A DNA stretch of 64,000 nucleotides from Phytophthora colocasiae (GCA_018806915.1 JAGKQI010000087.1:1364001-1428000), one strand, 5' to 3'; shown: positions 10,299 through 20,872, numbered from the stretch's first letter. Notes: generated by a model not told the origin, from the letters alone. Translations and numbers: made by a program.

Positions 10299-11012
10299 AA
10301 GGGAAATGGTCAATTAAGAGCCGATTGCCAATTAAGAGCCATCCTCCATTTTGACCTATCATGCAGTGTTTTTGAGTTTTACCACCTCTTATTCGCTAAT
10401 ACGTCATAAGTACGAATACCTGCACATTTCTATTCAAAAAATATGGCGGAAAAACCCTTTTAGCGTCACAACCATTATTATTAATAAATCTGTCAATTAC
10501 GAAGACCAAAGGACGCCACTGTGGGTGGACGTTGGCTAACCCATGAAGTCCTGCAAGAACTTACAGTCAACCAAGGTAACAGAAAAGAGAAAGCGACAAC
10601 CCTGCTCCCCGAAGGGCCCTCAAGGCTCGAGCTGTCAGCACTTGAATTATAGCAGTGATCGGCCTTCACCTACAGTAATGTATATACTGGTATATTTGAT
10701 ATTAGATGCAGAATATTAAAAGATGGAGTAGCCCTATACCTCCAGCTGGCAAATTTTCGGGACGCGTTCTTCTTAGAAAGCAAGGTAAAAAGCGGCTCTT
10801 AATTGGCAAGACCGGCAAATTTGTGGGCTCCACAGCAACGCGTGCCTTGGTCGCGGTTTCATTCGCTCGCAGATGTAATAATCTTCAAAAAATCGTGGAG
10901 AGAATGCACTTTCTAGAACTGTGTTGCTTTTTACCCCTTTCAAAGTGGTTGCCGAGGAATGATCGAGAGCTTGCACCGATTCTGACACGGCTCTTAATTG
11001 ACCATTTCCCTT
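10299..11012. mobile_element. foldback/MITE-like DNA transposon with 25-bp terminal inverted repeats
   Basis: A perfect 25-bp inverted repeat (AAGGGAAATGGTCAATTAAG and five more bases) occupies 10299-10323 and 10988-11012. A second inner inverted pair, TGCCAATTAAGAGCC at about 10326-10340 and its complement at about 10795-10810, repeats the same core. The interior encodes no recognisable transposase, so it is non-autonomous. Target-site duplications are not obvious at these boundaries, and the superfamily is undetermined. Confidence 0.55.
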
Positions 11013-11045
11013 ATCCTGGTTGTGAGCGAAACCATTTTTTCATGG

Positions 11046-11260
11046 CCTCCAACATTGTTTTCCGCCACACCGACCGAGCTTCGCATCACACCCTCCTCTG
11101 AACCAAGACCGACTGCCGGCCCGAACGAAGTGTTAATCCAAGTTCGTGGCGTGACGCTCAACTACCGAGACACAATCATCGCCACAATACATATCCATCT
11201 CCAGTCAGTTCCGTGTTCGGATGCAGTAGGTGTTGTGGTGGAACTGGGTAGGAAAGAGAC
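11046..11260 (+). pseudogene. fragment of a medium-chain alcohol dehydrogenase/quinone reductase gene
   Basis: The frame reads TAGPNEVLIQVRGVTLNYRD and then VPCSDAVGVVVELG, which match the N-terminal GroES-like fold of zinc-type MDR oxidoreductases. About 30 residues normally between these blocks are reduced to a short linker. The cofactor-binding domain is absent; stops follow at about 11275. It lies just outside the foldback element, so the transposon may have entered or helped to break the gene. Confidence 0.6.
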
Positions 11261-11279
11261 TAATTCCGAGTACTAGTGG

Positions 11280-11577
11280 CCGGATCCCGAGTACACCAAT
11301 CGACTTTGAGAGCTTTTGCAAAACGAATTGAGGTCAGTTCGTACCGGTATTTTTGCGGTTTTATTAGCCAGCAATGCTAGTGACCCACACAGAGTTGTTA
11401 TTACTGTACTAGTACATATAGGCGTAGGTCTTAGCGCGTAATGAGATCACAAAAGAACACTTAGCTTCCATGAAAAGAATGGCAACAACGAGTAGATTTT
11501 CCCCAACAGGCAATATCTTTTCGTCGCTTAAAGCTACCGTGGTGCAGCTTTCAAAGTTGGCGCCTAGGTAGCGATGC
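11280..11577. other. non-coding stretch downstream of the RXLR effector gene
   Basis: No frame, repeat or motif was recognised. It should contain the 3' UTR and terminator of the minus-strand effector gene. Confidence 0.35.
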
Positions 11578-12108
11578 CTACTTCGCTAAATTGCTAGTCC
11601 AGGTGGGGTATTTTGTCATCCAGTACTTTGTGTACTCAATCAGGAGTGCATCTTTCTCGTTGGTGGTGAGGTTGCCCAGTTTTTTCAGCATCGTCAACAT
11701 TTCATCGGGGTTGTAACCCATCTTCTCAATCTTCTCAAAAGAACCAAGATTGCGCTGCTTTAAGAATTTCCTAATTCCTTTAAGAGCCTTGATGTAATCA
11801 GCATCGTCAACTTTCGATAGCTCAATCAGTGACTTGCTCCTCTTCAGCTTCGACGAAACTTCCTCAGCTACGTTTTTGAGGAACTTCTGCGAAAGCGACT
11901 TGGTAAGTTCGGAAGTGGTCCGTTCCTCCTCATCCTCCACACCTTCTTCTTCACGGGCAGCTTCTTGGTGAATTCTCAGGTAGCGGTTGTTGACAAACTG
12001 GGTCTGCACTTGTCTCTGAGGCATTGCAAGATGCTTTGAATCACTCATGGCGGAAACTCTATCGCAGAAAGCCACAATAGTCACAAGCACGATGTAGGCC
12101 AGTCGCAT
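11578..12108 (-). CDS. RXLR-type secreted effector
   Basis: A 176-residue protein. A signal peptide at 1-20 (MRLAYIVLVTIVAFCDRVSA) precedes the RXLR motif RYLR at 42-45 and the acidic EER motif (DEEER, 59-63). The C-terminal effector half is helical and Lys-rich, with segments such as IKALKGIRKFLKQ and YNPDEMLTMLKKLGNL that resemble WY-type helical units, though no clear W-Y pair is assigned. Oomycete RXLR proteins are exported and act inside plant cells; the target here is unknown. The ATG at 12108 is chosen because it starts the signal peptide and has an Inr motif 38-57 bp upstream. The frame stays open upstream through the microsatellite, but that extension is an artefact of the repeat. 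Confidence 0.87.
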   Translation of the reverse strand: MRLAYIVLVTIVAFCDRVSAMSDSKHLAMPQRQVQTQFVNNRYLRIHQEAAREEEGVEDEEERTTSELTKSLSQKFLKNVAEEVSSKLKRSKSLIELSKVDDADYIKALKGIRKFLKQRNLGSFEKIEKMGYNPDEMLTMLKKLGNLTTNEKDALLIEYTKYWMTKYPTWTSNLAK

Positions 12109-12145
12109 GGTATTTTCTGGAGACGTTGATAGCTTGTGCCTTGGT

Positions 12146-12165
12146 GTGAAAGTCGTGAAGTGAGC
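12146..12165 (-). promoter_or_regulatory. oomycete Inr/FPR core promoter of the RXLR gene
   Basis: On the minus strand the sequence is GCTCACTTCACGACTTTCAC, nearly identical to the oomycete Inr plus flanking promoter region consensus (GCTCATTYY then WTTTYAC). Transcription would start about 50 bp before the ATG at 12108. Confidence 0.7.
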
Positions 12166-12276
12166 TTGCAAATTAGAGTTGCGGAGGTGGGAATCGGGTA
12201 GCGCTTGCAAATATCCGGTCCGGATTCTGGAGAACTGAACGGTATGTATTTGCGCAAAACAGAACATGGAATATGT

Positions 12277-12523
12277 ACATACATACATACATACATACAT
12301 ACATACATACATACATACATACATACATACATACATACATACATACATACATACATACATACATACATACATACATACATACATACATACATACATACAT
12401 ACATACATACATACATACATACATACATACATACATACATACATACATACATACATACATACATACATACATACATACATACATACATACATACATACAT
12501 ACATACATACATACATACATACA

Positions 12524-12552
<29 letters not shown>
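12277..12552. repeat. (ACAT)69 tetranucleotide microsatellite
   Basis: There are 276 bp of perfect ACAT units, counted from the sequence, without a single interruption. The array starts about 110 bp upstream of the effector's Inr. It creates long artefactual frames (YIHT and YVCM repeats) on both strands. Absence of point mutations suggests recent expansion and likely length variation. Confidence 0.97.
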
Positions 12553-12554
<2 letters not shown>

Positions 12555-12630
12555 TCACCTTGAATTGTTCGCTCCTAAGCTTAGATCTGCAAGAAACTAT
12601 AGCTCGACGACTTTCTAACGTGAATCACGC

Positions 12631-12722
12631 CACGGCTGACGATAGTATTACGCTACTTTAATATCGCATCAACATACACGGCTGACGATAGTATTACGCT
12701 ACTTTAATATCGCATCAATATG
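12631..12722. repeat. two-copy 46-bp tandem repeat
   Basis: A unit beginning CACGGCTGACGATAGTATTA occurs at 12631 and 12677, head to tail. The copies differ only in their last few bases. No function is apparent. Confidence 0.85.
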
Positions 12723-12807
12723 TGCTTCAAACGGGGCTCCTGGTGGTCCACTGGTCAACGTACCACAAAGCTACGCACTTGGCATCCCACCGGGGACTTA
12801 CTGTCCG

Positions 12808-12982
12808 AAAAATTCAATATCTCATTCAAACAATTCACAATCAAAACCTTCAGAGTTCAATAGGAATTTGAAGTTGATTAACTGGTTATTCCTGGTTGCT
12901 ACTGTACTACTTGGCTTGACTATTGAATTCTGAAGGTTTGATTGTGATTGTGAATTGTTTGAATGGGATATTGAATTTTCGA
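12808..12982. repeat. imperfect hairpin-forming inverted repeat (about 55-bp arms)
   Basis: The left arm (ATTCAATATCTCATTCAAAC and on, ending GTTCAATA near 12862) is the near-complement of the right arm (TATTGAATTCTGAAGGTTTG to ATTGAATTTTCG, about 12920-12982). A spacer of about 58 bp separates them. The structure could be a small foldback transposon or give a long hairpin RNA. No TSD was identified. Confidence 0.75.
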
Positions 12983-13203
12983 AAGCTAATCATTTCTTAT
13001 CATCTGGAAACCGAACAATTCAATTTTCTCCCCCCCCCAATATAAACAGAACTCTCACCAATAATATATATTTATTGTGCTCATAGAAACCAATAAGTGT
13101 GCAATTTTAAGCTCCAAAAGATGCGACTTTGGCTTTATCAAAGCTGCAATTAACTGCATCACCATTTGTTGGCGCTGTAGCGTCCATGTCTCTCTTCGCA
13201 CTC

Positions 13204-13436
13204 TGTTGGGTTGTACACATCTGCCGTATCACGTCGCAGATTGTGTACTAAACACAAAGGCAACTTGTACATGACAAGTGCAGTGTCGAATCTTCGCGAA
13301 CGAATGATCAAGTTTATCAGGGTTCTAGATGCTAGAAGTTCGAACAGGCAATGAAGTAGTGTACAGTGATATAGCTCACTTTCCATTTTACCATCGCAAT
13401 AACAAGTTGAGATTGAGATCGACATACATTGTTTAA
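13204..13436 (+). repeat. 5' LTR of the Copia element
   Basis: It begins TGTTGGGTTGTACAC and ends CATTGTTTAA. From the ninth base on it is identical to the 3' LTR. The gag ATG follows only four bases after the LTR end, leaving no room for an ordinary primer-binding site. Confidence 0.93.
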
Positions 13437-13440
13437 GGAT

Positions 13441-16400
13441 ATGAGCCCAAAAACGCTCGGCCCGAACGATGTCCTACAAGACGATAACTACTTCCTGTGG
13501 GAATTCAACGCTAGGATGGCGTTAGCGCGCAAGAACCTCCTCAGTCATGTGCAAGTCAAGTCGGAGAATGTGATGGAGCCACGCTCGGCAGAGTGGGAAG
13601 CCTCCGACATGAAGGCTCTGGGCATTCTGGTTCAGTTGCTCAGCTCCAAGTACCAAACGATGGTTAGAGAGGCGTCGACAGCGCGCGAGGCGTGGGAGAC
13701 GCTACGGACTTTCTTCGTGCAGAAGAATCTTTACAACCGTGTACAGCTGCATAAGCAGCTACATGACTTCGAGATGGCCCCCGGTGAAAACTTAATGGAC
13801 CACTTAATGCAATTTGAGGACCTCTGTCTAAGGCTGACCGGTGTGGGCGAGACAGTGACGGATGACGAGAAACTAGTTATTCTGTTGGGGAATTTGCCAG
13901 CTGAGTATGATGGGATGATTAAAATTATCGAGGCGCATGGGTCGGTGACGCTGCTTGGCGCAAAGGAGATGCTACGACGCGAATATGAAACTTTGAAGAA
14001 ACGAGAGAAACATTTAAGGCGGTTGCGCAGCTTGCGAACAAGGGTCGCAATCGTAATGACATGGGGTACCGTAGTGGTGCTCGATACCAGGGAGGTCGTG
14101 GACGCCATAGCAGGGGACGAGGTCAGCAGCGTGACCAACAACGGAAGGAATCACGCTTTAGAGGAAGATGCTTCGAGTGCAATGAATTTGGACACAAACG
14201 TGCCGATTGCCCCCAACAACGCAAGAACTTTGGTGATAACTCCGGTGAAGTAGTATTTTTGGTTAATGATTGCAAGCATGCATCAAGTTGGCTGCTAGAC
14301 AGTGGCGCCAGCTCACACATGAGCTTTGCACGAGAGGAGTTCTGTGAATATCGGCAATTGAGCGCCCCAATGACTGTTACTGTGGCAAACGGGCAACAAC
14401 TGCAAGTTTGTGGTGTTGGCTCAGTGCGTTTTGCAATGGAAGACTTCCAAACTGTGAAATTGACGGATGTATTGTATGTCCCACGTTTGGACAGAAAGAT
14501 TCTTTCAATTGCAGCTTTAGTCGCAAAAGGTGCTGAGGTTTTATTCCAGAAGGACCACTGTGATATTCGCCTCAGTGGGAAATTGATCGCGCGTGTGCGC
14601 AAGGAAGGGAAGCTGTTTCCATGGCCAGCGCGGAGTGTCGCTGGAGAAGCGAAGCAACCACAAGAAGATGAAGTGGCGGCCGCATCCGTGGGCTCGGCAG
14701 ACGCGCAATTATGGCACGCCCGGCTTGGACACATTTCAGCCGAAAGGATGTCAAATGTGGCGCGTACGGCTAATGGTGTGTCAATTTCGAACAGCGAAGC
14801 GATCGAGGAAGATTTATGCGAGGGTTGCGCTATGGGGAAAATCTCTGTGAGAGGATTCGCTCGTCAGTCAGGAAGCACTGTCAAGACAACAAAATTGCTC
14901 GAACTGGTACATTCGGACGTGATGGGACCGATGCGATCAACTTCCAAGGGTGGAGCACGATTTGTAGTGACTTTTATCGACGATTCCTCCAGATACGTGC
15001 ATGTATTTCTGCTATCGTCGAAGGCCCAGGTATTCAAGAGCTTCGTGGAATACAAGAATCTAGTTGAGAAGCAGACAGAAGAGCGGCTGCTGTGTCTTCG
15101 AAGCGACAACGGCACAGAGTACATCAACAAACAGTTTCACAAGTTTTCTAGCGAGCATGGTATCGTACAGCAAACCAGCGCTCCCTACAGCCCCCAGCAA
15201 AACGGACTCGATGAAAGGATGAATCGAACCATCGTCGAAATGGCCAGATCCATGGTGCACTACATGGCACTAGACTTGGAATGGTGGGGAGAAGCAGTTC
15301 GTACAGCAGCCTACACGATCAACAGGCTGCCAAACACTGCTCGACCATCTGTATCACCGTTCGAGACGTTTTACGGCAAGAAACCAGAACTTTCACACTT
15401 TCGTGTGTTCGGGGCACGTGGGTTCGTGCATGTAGACAAGTCAAAGCGATCGAAATGGGACCCCAAGGCACATCACTGTATACTTCTGGGATACTCAGAG
15501 ACGTCTAAAGCATACCGCGTCTGGGACTTGGAGGCGGAACGCGTGGTGACGACTCGTACGGTTCTTCTGAACGAGCGTCCACCCGCTTCGCATTGCAACG
15601 CGTATTCAGATGGAGAAACCCGGGAGCACGTGATGCAATGGAGCATCTTTGACGACGAAGACTCGAGTTCACCTACGGCATCGCCTTCACCAGCTCCTGA
15701 TACAACTATGGAGGTTGATGATGAACAAGCAACAGAAAATCCTGAGGAAATGGATGTTGATCAGGTTGGTGATGATGTGCCTCAGCAGGCTTCTAACACA
15801 ATCGTACCCCACCACGTTACTACCAATGACGATGGACTTCGCTCTGTGTCGTGTCCACGTCAGGTTCGGATTGAATCAGATTCGCTACCTCCAGTATCCA
15901 GTCTGACTCGAACAACAAGTTTGGTCCCGTTGTCGAGAGGGGGAGAGCAGTTGGTTCTCAGTGATGGATTACCCCAACGGACGCAAAGACCTGTTCCTGG
16001 TGGTTTATTAGACACCTCATCTTCGATTGTGGAGGTACCCGCACCAGATAGCCAAACTCCTTACAATGCGACAGGTGGGACGGCCTTGACGTATCATGCT
16101 CCCGCACTACTCGAAAATGGACCTGCTACAGCGAATATTGAGGCTTCATCTGACGGTGTAAGCAGTGATGAAGGTGAGCCCGATGCCAAGCGGCAGCGTG
16201 TGGACGATGGATATGAAATCGCACTGGCGGTTGTCGAGCTACCACGTAGCTATCGTGAAGCTATTGAGTCCCCTGAGCATGAAGAATGGAAGAGCGGAGC
16301 TGCGAGCAGCTCACTTTCGCAATCATACCTGGGATCTCGTGTGGAAACCACATGGAGTCAAAGTTATTGGACACAAGTGGGTATTTGCCATTAAACGCGA

Positions 16401-17786
16401 CGAAAATGGCGCTATTGTGCGATATAAAGCGCGGCTGGTGGCCCTAGGGTGTTTGCAGACATTTGGAGACTACACCGACACGTATTCGCCGGTTGCGAGT
16501 ATGAACACTGTTCGAACCTTTCTTGCTGTGTGCTGCTGCCTGAACTACTTTGTGAAGCAGTATGACATTGAGGCGGCATTCCTCAACGGTGACCTAGACG
16601 AAGTCGTGTACATGACAGCGCCAGCAGGAATGAAAGAACCAAAGGGAATGGTATGTGTACTACGCAGAAGTCTATACGGGCTCAAGCAGGCTGCAGCAGT
16701 TTGGTACCGGACTATTCGAGACGTTTTTCACAAAGCTGGATTCGTTCAATGTGCAGCTGATACTTGCCTTTTCGTGAAGCTTTCAGGACATGCTCCAGTA
16801 TTTGTTGTCCTGTACGTTGACGACCTGCTCATTGGATGTAAATACGAGGAGGACGCGGAGGCTATTCGTCGAGAACTTGCTGAACATTTCACTGTGAAGT
16901 CTCTCATAGACGTACGTTACGTGTTGGGCATGGAGGTCAGGTATGACAAGGAGAAAGGGGGGGGGAGCTTTGGCTGGGCCAAAAGCAATTTATTGACCGG
17001 ATGTTGGAGAAGTTTCGTCAAGTAGACGCGTATCCTGTGCGTAACCCAACCGTACTCGGTCAAGATCTGCACGTTCAAGACGGATCCATTGTTACCGGGA
17101 TGAAGCCATTCCGAGAGTTAATTGGCTCACTATTGTATGTAGCTAACGCTACACGTCCGGACATTTGCGTTGGAGTTAGAGCATTTTCGCGCTACCTGGA
17201 AAATCCGCGAGAGAAGCATTGTCAGGCTGAAATCCGCATCCTTCGGTACCTCAAAGGCACATCCAGCACAGGAATTAAATTTAAGCGACCGAAGTCCAGT
17301 GCATGCGGTGTTGCCGCATTTTGTGATGCAAATTGGGGTGGAGATATCGCTACACGCCGATCAACTTCAGGTATTATTATTCAAATAGCTGGAGCACCTG
17401 TGATCTACAAGAGCAAGCTACAGCAGACGGTGGCACTATCATCGGCAGAAGCGGAATATATGTCGATGGCACTCGCAGTGCAAGAGGTAGTGTGGCTTCG
17501 CCACTTGCTGGAGGAGGTGGAATTAAAGGCGGCTGGAGCTACACCTGTCTACGTGGACAACAAGTCGGCGATTAGTATCGCGACGAATCACGGGTACACA
17601 CCACGAGCAAAGCACATCGATTTACGTGCCCACTTTGTGCGAGACCACGTGACGAAGCAAACGATTGACGTGATTCACATACCATCAGCGCGACAGTTGG
17701 CGGACTTCATGACAAAGCCTTTGCCTACTTCGCAGCTTGCGTTGCTACTTAAATTGAGCGGAATTGGTGAACCAGAAGCAAGTTGA
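13441..17786 (+). pseudogene. Copia gag-pol, frameshifted
   Basis: Four frame segments make up the polyprotein. The gag segment (13441 to about 14005) has the UBN2/copia-type capsid features (DDNYFLWEF, LVILLGNLPAEYDGM). After a frame change near 14005 come the zinc knuckle CFECNEFGHKRADC, the protease (WLLDSGASSHM), integrase (HARLGHIS, HSDVMGPM, LRSDNGTEY) and the start of RT, to about 16293. A further change leads to HKWVFAIKRDENG, LYGLKQAAAVWY and YVDDLL. The last change is at a run of nine G near 16960, after which RNase H (SSAEAEYMSMALAVQEVVWL, ADFMTKPLP) follows to the stop at 17786. All shifts are compatible with one- or two-base indels. The catalytic motifs themselves are conserved, which fits the near-identical LTRs. 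Confidence 0.93.
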
Positions 17787-17817
17787 AAGCTGCAGCGAGC
17801 ATCAACTTGAGGGGGAG

Positions 17818-18051
17818 TGTTAAGGTTGTACACATCTGCCGTATCACGTCGCAGATTGTGTACTAAACACAAAGGCAACTTGTACATGACAAGTGCAGTG
17901 TCGAATCTTCGCGAACGAATGATCAAGTTTATCAGGGTTCTAGATGCTAGAAGTTCGAACAGGCAATGAAGTAGTGTACAGTGATATAGCTCACTTTCCA
18001 TTTTACCATCGCAATAACAAGTTGAGATTGAGATCGACATACATTGTTTAA
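17818..18051 (+). repeat. 3' LTR of the Copia element
   Basis: It starts TGTTAAGGTTGTACAC directly after the purine tract GAGGGGGAG and ends GTTTAA before the duplicated CACTC. It matches the 5' LTR except for the first bases. Confidence 0.93.
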
Positions 18052-18056
18052 CACTC

Positions 18057-18778
18057 CCGCAACTCACGCTCCATCTCTAGGCGGTCAAGTCAAGCTGAGC
18101 TTCCACCGCAAGCTGAATTATATCGTGGAAGGGCTGCATGAGAATTGGCTGCGGAATCCACTGGTGAGTTCATGCGATACGGATACCCCGGGGTCTGTGC
18201 AAACATGGGCATACGCATGTGGCAGCATACACGGCCAATCTTCTTCCACATCCGCTGCTGCCAAAATTATGGCTGCTTTCTTCTCTACAGCTTTATTCTT
18301 CGCCTCAGCACTCACTTTAGCTGTTGCCACGTACCGATCGAAATTTGTTTGTAAATTCTTCAGTTGAACTGAAGGTTCCACAGCTCTAGTGGTTGCACTG
18401 TCAAGTGCAATTTACCTTGTTCCGTGAAACGTGCTGTGCAACCAAAACTTGAGCTTTAGCCTCGGCATCGGTACGTCTTAGTTGGACACGGAGGAAGAGA
18501 AGGATTGTTTATTGCAGAGTAAATTGCAGAATAACCATTTACCGACTGACCGATTTTTCCTACAGCAGCTCCCGTCGTCCTGCTCGCCCTTGGCCTCTAT
18601 GGACAGCCCTTAGACCGCCTTTGTCAACGATGCTCGCCTGGATTCTCGCCATAGCGACATCAAAACTCATCCTGCGCCGCCAGACGTCCAGCCACTCCAT
18701 GTGCCACTTGTTTAGCCTGGGTCGACCACTGTCGAATCCAACTCGCCCCCCATAAGCGGCGCATGGAGTCGGTCATTA
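18057..18778. other. degenerate sequence between Copia and an older Copia fragment
   Basis: A minus-strand frame at 18118-18381 has an Ala/Lys-rich helical stretch (KVSAEAKNKAVEKKAAIILA) but no recognised family. Bases near 18720-18760 look like the polypurine tract and LTR start of the Copia fragment that follows on the minus strand. Joining the two flanks of the Copia insertion gives a short minus-strand coiled-coil-like frame (MERELRECEERHG), so the element may have landed in an already degenerate gene. Confidence 0.35.
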
Positions 18779-18965
18779 GATTGAGGAGTCCACAATGCCG
18801 CACAGAGCACGTTTGTGCTGGAACTGTGTTCTTGCCAAGGCTTTCGTTAGCAAGTCTGCCGGCATGTCACCTGTAGGAACATACTCGACAGTTAGTTCAC
18901 CTTGGAGAATCAAGTCCTTGACGGCGTGATACTTGCGGCATGAACTAAAGTATTGGTGTGCATGT
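18779..18965 (-). pseudogene. C-terminal fragment of an older Copia RNase H
   Basis: The frame reads KYHAVKDLILQGELTVEYVP then TGDMPADLLTKALARTQF, the conserved end of Copia RNase H domains. It ends at a stop near 18779. Upstream coding sequence is cut off where the piggyBac-like element begins at 18970-18973, so the piggyBac insertion is probably younger. Confidence 0.75.
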
Positions 18966-18973
18966 AGCATTAA

Positions 18974-20872
18974 CCCTTCTACTCCGGCCATTACGGATTC
19001 TCCGGAATTTAGTTTTAGGATTGAAAATATTCAGCATTCTCCGCAACAGAATCGAGAACGGCGAAACTTCGCATATAGGAATTTGTATTGGATAAATTTT
19101 ACCAGGTCCAATGCAGCGTCGCTACCCGATGAGACATGAGATTTTCGGGAAGCGGTTAGGGTTGTAAGTATAAGAATTCGCGGGCTGCACAGAGCCTTTC
19201 TTTCCAGAATCTGCGGCCGAGGAGAGAAAAACATTCCAACGATGTACACAATTTTGTACGACAAAAACTTCCAGCAGATTTGGCGCTAGTCGAGGAAAAT
19301 AGATGACGTTCAAGAACTCCAAGGACCTTAGCACGAACACCGGTACGTGCCACCCGATGGGAACCTCGATGGGACAGAAGGGGTCGACTACTTAGTCGGT
19401 ACGTTTGCTAGAAGTGTGTGTGTGTGTGTGTAGGGGCTGCTCAGATACAGATGCTGATGCGGTATTGTTCAGGCGAAACGAGCCCTCTCCAGTAATGTCG
19501 GCGCCAAGGATGGCTCGCCTTCGGCCTTGCCCAGAATGTTGCCACACCATCGCACGTTCCAGCGTCTTCTGCAGTTGCAGCACTGTCCGATACGTCGGTG
19601 CTCGATCAGGAGCTGCCTGCAAGTGCTGTCGCGCAGAAAGAAAAAAGCCGACAAAAAACACGAGCTGATGCGAAGCAGACCCCTGCTGAGCAGTCCGCAC
19701 CGTCGGCAGGAACACCTTCCGCTCCTGCCAAGTCATCTACGTCTAGGGCTACCCAACAAGCGCGCAATGCATCTGAAAGGGGAAAAGGAAGGCCTCCTCC
19801 AAGAAATCCCGGTCAAAACGCCGTTATACTTGAACGTGGCTTCACGTGACTATTGCTGCACTGTTGCCGTGTAAAATACTAATGCATTGTTACTACGGAA
19901 TGTACAGAGGAAGCTATTACGGAAGTGCGCCAACATGAACCGAACGATCCGGAGTTTCGTGTTCCAGATGAGACGGATAATGATCCGGATCATGCCGAAC
20001 AGTCTATTCTGGATGTGATTCATATCGCTATGGAGAGCGACGAAGACACTGTTCTGGATCTACCTGTGGCTACAGAGGAAGAACCAGTATACCTTACTAC
20101 ACGAAATCCTCGCGTCGTGGCATTGGATGGTTTGACTCGGATGACTTTCTTTTGACGTAGCGCCGTGACCGGCTTTCTGAACCGGTGGACGCGGACGATT
20201 TGAACGTTGGGAAAGAGAACTGGTTGCTGGAGCTGGACTCGGAAGTTGAAGGTTATGAAAACACTATGCTAGCAGACAAGGATACTCAAGACGAAAGTGC
20301 AGGAGCTGTTAGTAGCCCCAGAGACTCCTCAGTCGCATATTCTCCAGCAAACGGTAGCAATGTAAGGTGTGCTCCGCCATGACGCGACCGGTACTCGCCG
20401 CTACGAGAGTTGCTTCTTCTGTCGGGCTTGTTCGATAGCGAAGAAGGCCGCGTCGCGCTGTGTAACAAGGCTCACCACTTGGATCAAGGCAGCGACCTCA
20501 CGTGCAGCCAGACTTGGCGAAACGGAACTGCCGTCCCTCCCCATTTGCAGGACAAGATAAGGTTTGTCAGCAAGTGCAGAGAAGACGACGGCAATAGCGA
20601 GGAAGACTTTTAGTAAATGAAATAATGATAGTCGTTTTTGGCGCGAGTAGACGCTTGTAAATAATGCACATCGTAACGGTTTTGCCAGGAGATCGAATGC
20701 AGAGTTTATTGAGTCGACTTTGTACAGCACATCCCTCCCTGTAAGCCAATCATATTTCAGGATGGCGCTACGTGGCACGTGATACATGATATATAGTACT
20801 GATTTTCAGGTATATGTTAATTCATATAATAAGAATTCCGGAAAATCCGGAAGATCAGCCGGTGTAGAGGGG
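18974..20872 (+). mobile_element. piggyBac-like DNA transposon, internal deletion derivative
   Basis: TTAA sites at 18970-18973 and 20873-20876 flank diverged terminal inverted repeats of about 40 bp. The left end reads CCCTTCTACTCCGGC...TCCGGAATTT; the right end, complemented, reads CCCCTCTACACCGGC...TCCGGAATTC. TTAA target sites and a terminal CCC are hallmarks of piggyBac. Inside are an acidic N-terminal-like frame and a Cys/His-rich C-terminal-like frame but no DDE catalytic domain. It is therefore a defective copy that would depend on a transposase made elsewhere. Confidence 0.65.
19925..20613 (+). pseudogene. remnant of a piggyBac transposase (acidic N-terminus and Cys/His C-terminus)
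   Basis: Two acidic frames, 19925-20155 (NDPEFRVPDETDNDPDHAEQ) and 20185-20382, are separated by a frameshift. They are followed by 20410-20613, which contains GRVALCNKAHHLDQGSDLTC and TWRNG. The last part resembles the C-terminal zinc-binding tail of piggyBac-type transposases, and piggyBac N-termini are usually acidic. The DDE core that should lie between is missing. Assignment depends on the surrounding TTAA-bounded inverted repeats and is an inference. Confidence 0.45.

Larger units (their letters stand above)
13204..18051 (+). mobile_element. full-length Copia LTR retrotransposon with 5-bp TSD
   Basis: Two direct LTRs of about 233 bp bound a gag-pol region. The target-site duplication CACTC is at 13199-13203 and 18052-18056. 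The LTRs differ only in the first few bases (TGTTGGG versus TGTTAAGG), so insertion is recent. A polypurine tract, GAGGGGGAG, precedes the 3' LTR. The coding region is broken by three frame changes, so the copy is not autonomous unless these are sequence errors. Confidence 0.95.

Noticed and set aside
11578..12558. A 326-codon version of the RXLR gene
   Set aside because: The extra N-terminus is translated microsatellite and lies upstream of the Inr; the signal peptide starts at 12108.
12081..12661. Long ORFs of repeated YIHT or MYVC on both strands
   Set aside because: They are products of the perfect ACAT microsatellite, which is open in several frames.
18118..18381. Ala/Lys-rich minus-strand ORF
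   Set aside because: No family recognised, no promoter or continuation; kept only as part of a degenerate stretch.
20401..20787. Minus-strand frame with a signal-peptide-like stretch (KVFLAIAVVFSALA)
   Set aside because: It is antisense to the piggyBac C-terminal remnant and inside the TTAA-bounded element; no effector motif follows.
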